Made by a program: the position numbers and the translations under genes
Shown: positions 61,453 through 64,000 of the stretch, in pieces
How positions within the stretch are numbered: position 1 is the first letter of the stretch
Layout: the number at the start of each line of letters is the position of its first letter
Source: JAVJRN01 sp040218415
Lineage (GTDB): Bacteria > Bacteroidota > Bacteroidia > Cytophagales > Cyclobacteriaceae
Assembly: GCA_040218415.1 (NCBI GenBank)
Contig: JAVJRN010000025.1
Span: 50,921 to 114,920, forward strand
Reading direction: 5' to 3'
DNA: 64,000 nucleotides
Notes under the pieces: generated by a model
What the model was told of the DNA's origin: nothing
The model's database searches: none
Seen by the model: the letters and a program-made list of their open reading frames with translations, nothing else

Positions 61453-62475
61453 ATGAACAGAGCATTAACACTTCAGAAAAGTCTAATCATTTTTGGTTTA
61501 CCGATATTGATTATCGGACTGATGATATTCATTGCGAAATCGTCTTTCTTTTCATTAAATCCACAAAACCTATCTTTTGGAATCACTTTTGATTTATTGC
61601 TTACTGTTCCTTTGGTCTATTTCTTATTAATTAGAAAAACAAACATTCCTAAGGCTACCATTGTCCCCTTTCTGATTGCGGGAATCGTTATTGGTTCAAT
61701 AATACTCCCACCTCAAAACCAATATTATCTCGACCTCTTTAAGACTTGGGTTTTTCCCATTATAGAAGTTTCCATACTTTCATTCATCATTTACAAGGTA
61801 CGTCAGGCAATTAAAGGTTATAAGGCTAATCACAATCCGGCAGTTGACTTTTACACAGCGCTAAAGAACACCTGCTACGAAATACTGCCAAAAGGTTTAG
61901 TGATTCCTTTTGTTACTGAGATCGCAGTTTTTTACTACGGTTTCATTTATTGGAAAAAAAGAAGCCTGAAAGACCATGAGTTCTCTTACCACAAGGAAAG
62001 TGGCACAGTTGGCCTATTAGCGGCAATCATTTTTATTGTGCTCATTGAAACATTGGTCATTCATTTACTTCTTGTCAAATGGAGTGAGCTTGCCGCGTGG
62101 GTGCTCACCTGTTTAAGTTTTTACACGGGGTTTCAATTGTTTGGGTATCTGAAATCAATGTCTAAAAGGCCAATATCAATTGAGGGTGATTGCCTTCATC
62201 TGAAATATGGGATTATGAATGAAACTACCATTGACTTAGCCAAAATTGATAAGGTGCTGATTTCTTCCAAGGATATTGAATTCGACAAAGAAACTCGTAA
62301 GTTTTCAATTTTGGGACAACTTGAAAGTCATAATGTGGTCATTTACTTGAAACAAGAGCATAGCATGACAGGACTCTACGGAATAAAAAGAAATTATATG
62401 AATTTGGCTTTGCATGTTGATGACAAGATCAAGTTCGTGAATAAAATAAATAGTATTCTGCAAAAAGCTTCATAG
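61453..62475 (+). CDS. Membrane orphan protein
   Basis: The ATG at 61453 gives 340 residues; a TTG at 61396 opens the frame earlier but is less natural. About seven membrane helices are predicted (including LIIFGLPILIIGLMIFIA, LLLTVPLVYFLLI and VGLLAAIIFIVLIETLVIH). A C-terminal soluble region with PH-like strands follows (GDCLHLKYGIMNETTIDLAKID). No family is recognised. It stands alone on the plus strand in a minus-strand neighbourhood. Confidence 0.65.
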   Translation: MNRALTLQKSLIIFGLPILIIGLMIFIAKSSFFSLNPQNLSFGITFDLLLTVPLVYFLLIRKTNIPKATIVPFLIAGIVIGSIILPPQNQYYLDLFKTWVFPIIEVSILSFIIYKVRQAIKGYKANHNPAVDFYTALKNTCYEILPKGLVIPFVTEIAVFYYGFIYWKKRSLKDHEFSYHKESGTVGLLAAIIFIVLIETLVIHLLLVKWSELAAWVLTCLSFYTGFQLFGYLKSMSKRPISIEGDCLHLKYGIMNETTIDLAKIDKVLISSKDIEFDKETRKFSILGQLESHNVVIYLKQEHSMTGLYGIKRNYMNLALHVDDKIKFVNKINSILQKAS

Positions 62476-62650
62476 CGCATTTCATCCTCCTTTTGTGCCA
62501 AGGAATTGGGAATTAACTTCACGAGATTAACTTACTGTTTAGTCAAATGTAGCAGTTCCAGAATGGCAGCTTTCCGCTTGTATCTGTTTTTTAGAATTAA
62601 GTCAGAGCTACTAGCTTGAACTAGAGTAATGGCGTTGGGATAGTAGAGTG

Positions 62651-62935
62651 TCAACTGAATTTCTTATTTGGGTCTTGTCTGACATCAAAGAATGCAAGAA
62701 CTATGATTTTCTCATTCCGAATTCTGTAAAGCAATCTTGTCTGCCGCGAAAGTTGGAAGCCTCTTAGTTCACCCGTTTCAATCTGTCCTATGGTCGGATA
62801 GTTTTGGAGGAGTTTGAATAGCTCATCTGTCTTTAGGACAAACTGTTTGGCTGTACCGTCTCCCCATTTATCCGTTATGTAGTCAACAATAGACTCAAAA
62901 TTCTTTTAGGCTCTCGGAGTTACAAAAACCTGCAT
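62651..62935 (-). pseudogene. RelE/ParE-type toxin with a nonsense codon at position 10
   Basis: ATG at 62935-62933 overlaps the antitoxin stop (TAATG). The frame reads MQVFVTPRA, then TAA (62908-62906), then continues for 84 in-frame codons: KNFESIVDYITDKWG, ... TGELRGFQLSRQTRLLYRIR and IIVLAFFDVRQDPNKKF before TGA at 62653-62651. This is a complete RelE/ParE toxin of 94 residues except for the stop, which differs from a GAA (Glu) codon by one base. No ATG, GTG or TTG restart is obvious, so the toxin should be silent. Confidence 0.8.
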
Positions 62936-63171
62936 TAATATTTCTTCTTAACATCCTCCCAAGAAGTCAGTTTTGTATCGTCGTGAGATTCTTCATAGGA
63001 TGCGTAAACTTCATTTTTTTGCTCATCAGACAATGTTTTCCATATTTGTCCGACTTCCGTATTTTCACCCTGTTTTAGAAAATCATAAATCGTACGCAGT
63101 AACTTCTCGTCTTCAATTTTATCCAAAATTCTTAGTAAGTCGGATTTCAGCTCAATGGTTCCCATAGTCAT
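62935..63171 (-). CDS. Antitoxin of a RelE/ParE-type locus
   Basis: The protein has 78 residues from the ATG at 63171; an ATG at 63165 is also possible. It begins MTMGTIELKSDLLRILDKIED with a helical YDFLKQGENTE middle and ends LTSWEDVKKKY, the standard layout of Bacteroidota addiction-module antitoxins. Its stop overlaps the toxin ATG. The frame is intact, while the toxin carries an early stop. Confidence 0.75.
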   Translation of the reverse strand: MTMGTIELKSDLLRILDKIEDEKLLRTIYDFLKQGENTEVGQIWKTLSDEQKNEVYASYEESHDDTKLTSWEDVKKKY

Positions 63172-63289
63172 GTTGCGTTTAATCAAATTTACAAAGTTTT
63201 CTTGGACGAATGTTCATTGCCCCAACAAGCGCAAGCGGGTATGGGACTAGCGGTGGAGCCACCGATAATATTCATCAAAACTATCGAAG

Positions 63290-63739
63290 TTACCCACCAC
63301 TTACTTGAATATGCTTACTTTTCGCTATCTCGCGAATCGATGATTTAATCTCAATTGATGCGTCTGCATTTGAGCTGTAATTAAATACTTCGTCTCTGTC
63401 TTTTAGTTTAAATATGATCATAAACTGGCCAAACGTTATTGACTGTACGTCCGTCCATATAACCATGGTCGTTTTGCTGAATATTTTGTTCTTAAGCTCA
63501 ACTTGAACGTCATTAATTCTCATTTTGGGCGTCAGTGGAGTAGCCGTAAATACCAATAAACCATAAATAAGAAAGCAAGCCCCTAATAATAACCAACCAA
63601 CGGATTCGAAAGAGCTACCTTTTTCATACGTTTTAATGCTGCCAAGAATAAGGTACACAGTCCCAATTATCATAGATATCCACTTGCTTACTTTGTTGGA
63701 TATTACATTTTTCGATCCAAGAATTACTACTTTATCCAT
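63290..63739 (-). CDS. Small membrane orphan protein
   Basis: The ATG at 63739 gives 149 residues; a TTG two codons earlier opens the frame. Two membrane helices (about 20-38 and 48-67) are followed by a soluble beta-rich domain (RINDVQVELKNKIFSKTTMVIWTDVQSITFG) with the look of a PH-like fold. No named family is recognised. Its upstream region carries the third copy of the leader repeat. Confidence 0.6.
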   Translation of the reverse strand: MDKVVILGSKNVISNKVSKWISMIIGTVYLILGSIKTYEKGSSFESVGWLLLGACFLIYGLLVFTATPLTPKMRINDVQVELKNKIFSKTTMVIWTDVQSITFGQFMIIFKLKDRDEVFNYSSNADASIEIKSSIREIAKSKHIQVSGG

Positions 63740-63779
63740 ACTCAAGGTTATTATTGGTGGCGAGCATCCAAATAATAAA

Positions 63780-63861
63780 CACCTTTAGTCGTTACCCGCC
63801 TTACATTTCGGTTAAATCTAATGGATTTCGAATTCGGGACAAACCATCAATGGCTATATGT
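63780..63861 (-). repeat. Leader repeat, copy 3 of 3
   Basis: Plus-strand core CAAACCATCAATGGCTATAT at 63840-63859 differs from the other two copies at two positions; AAATCTAATGGATTT precedes it as in copy 2. The core lies 101 nt upstream of the ATG at 63739. The remaining bases to 64000 show no gene. Confidence 0.7.
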
Positions 63862-64000
63862 AGGGTAGTTCGTGAAATAGCAAAAAGCAAGTTTGCAGGC
63901 TCTGGATTGAATAAATAGTCACAAATTTCTCTCTGTAAGACCTTGAAAATAAGGATAACCGGGCTAAATTGGTGTTGTAAAATATCACATATACATGTCT

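Noticed and set aside
1..64000. Complete integron, phage, insertion sequence, CRISPR array, tRNA or rRNA
   Set aside because: No integrase, transposase, terminase, Cas gene, regularly spaced repeats or tRNA cloverleaf was recognised on either strand. The cassette idea rests on repeats and gene layout only.

Overview
The window looks like a chromosome segment of a Bacteroidota bacterium of the Cytophagales type. Four things point there. A giant secreted protein ends in a type IX secretion (Por) sorting domain. There are many Bacteroidota lipoproteins and TPR-containing HisKA_3 sensor kinases. DUF6503 and DUF2202 proteins are present. Shine-Dalgarno sequences are scarce, and there is a promoter-like TTTG/TAnnTTTG pair before glgB. 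No rRNA, tRNA, CRISPR array, phage module or complete insertion sequence was seen. Genus cannot be named from sequence reading alone.

Layout. Bases 1-9.6 kb hold a ThuA protein, a translationally coupled UbiB/ABC1 kinase with a VOC/PCP_red-like partner, a DUF6503 lipoprotein, a patatin fused to a BamA-like barrel, an EF-hand protein, and a DUF2202 lipoprotein next to a c-type cytochrome. Bases 9.8-16.8 kb hold one NarL-type response regulator and three tandem TPR sensor kinases whose catalytic halves are nearly identical; a 59-codon HTH-only fragment of the regulator lies 1.7 kb away. Bases 16.9-20.5 kb hold three secreted proteins of unknown function plus a remnant of the last one. Bases 20.6-24.9 kb are an accessory patch: a NERD protein, a nitrilase, toxin-antitoxin loci with broken toxins, and small orphan genes. 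Bases 24.9-48.0 kb are mostly housekeeping: a glycogen branching enzyme, a GlcD/GlcF-like oxidoreductase, thioredoxin-like proteins, a second patatin, the 2,009-residue T9SS surface protein, AMP nucleosidase, an FAD protein, NfuA-like, DUF5698 and DAACS proteins, and the DabB/DabA inorganic carbon pump. Bases 48.2-56.4 kb are a second accessory patch: a DUF2914 protein, a LytTR/LytS operon, and small orphan genes separated by large imperfect palindromes and repeats. Bases 56.7-64 kb hold an App1-type phosphatase, a lipid kinase, an MscS/CsbD/coiled-coil lipoprotein stress group, an orphan membrane protein, a third broken toxin-antitoxin pair and another small orphan gene.

The most unusual content is in the accessory patches. 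Three toxin-antitoxin operons each keep an intact antitoxin frame while the toxin is disrupted by a frameshift, a frameshift plus lost tail, or a nonsense codon. Three unrelated small minus-strand genes carry the same ~75-bp leader, with its core 101-105 nt upstream of the start codon. Two ~230-bp intergenic elements with ~30-bp imperfect terminal inverted repeats sit exactly between small genes, and their ends resemble integron attC R boxes. Together these suggest a cassette-like mode of gene capture, although no integrase lies in the window. A pair of MITE-like elements with AACCTGAGTT ends and the mosaic kinase triplet add to a picture of frequent recombination.
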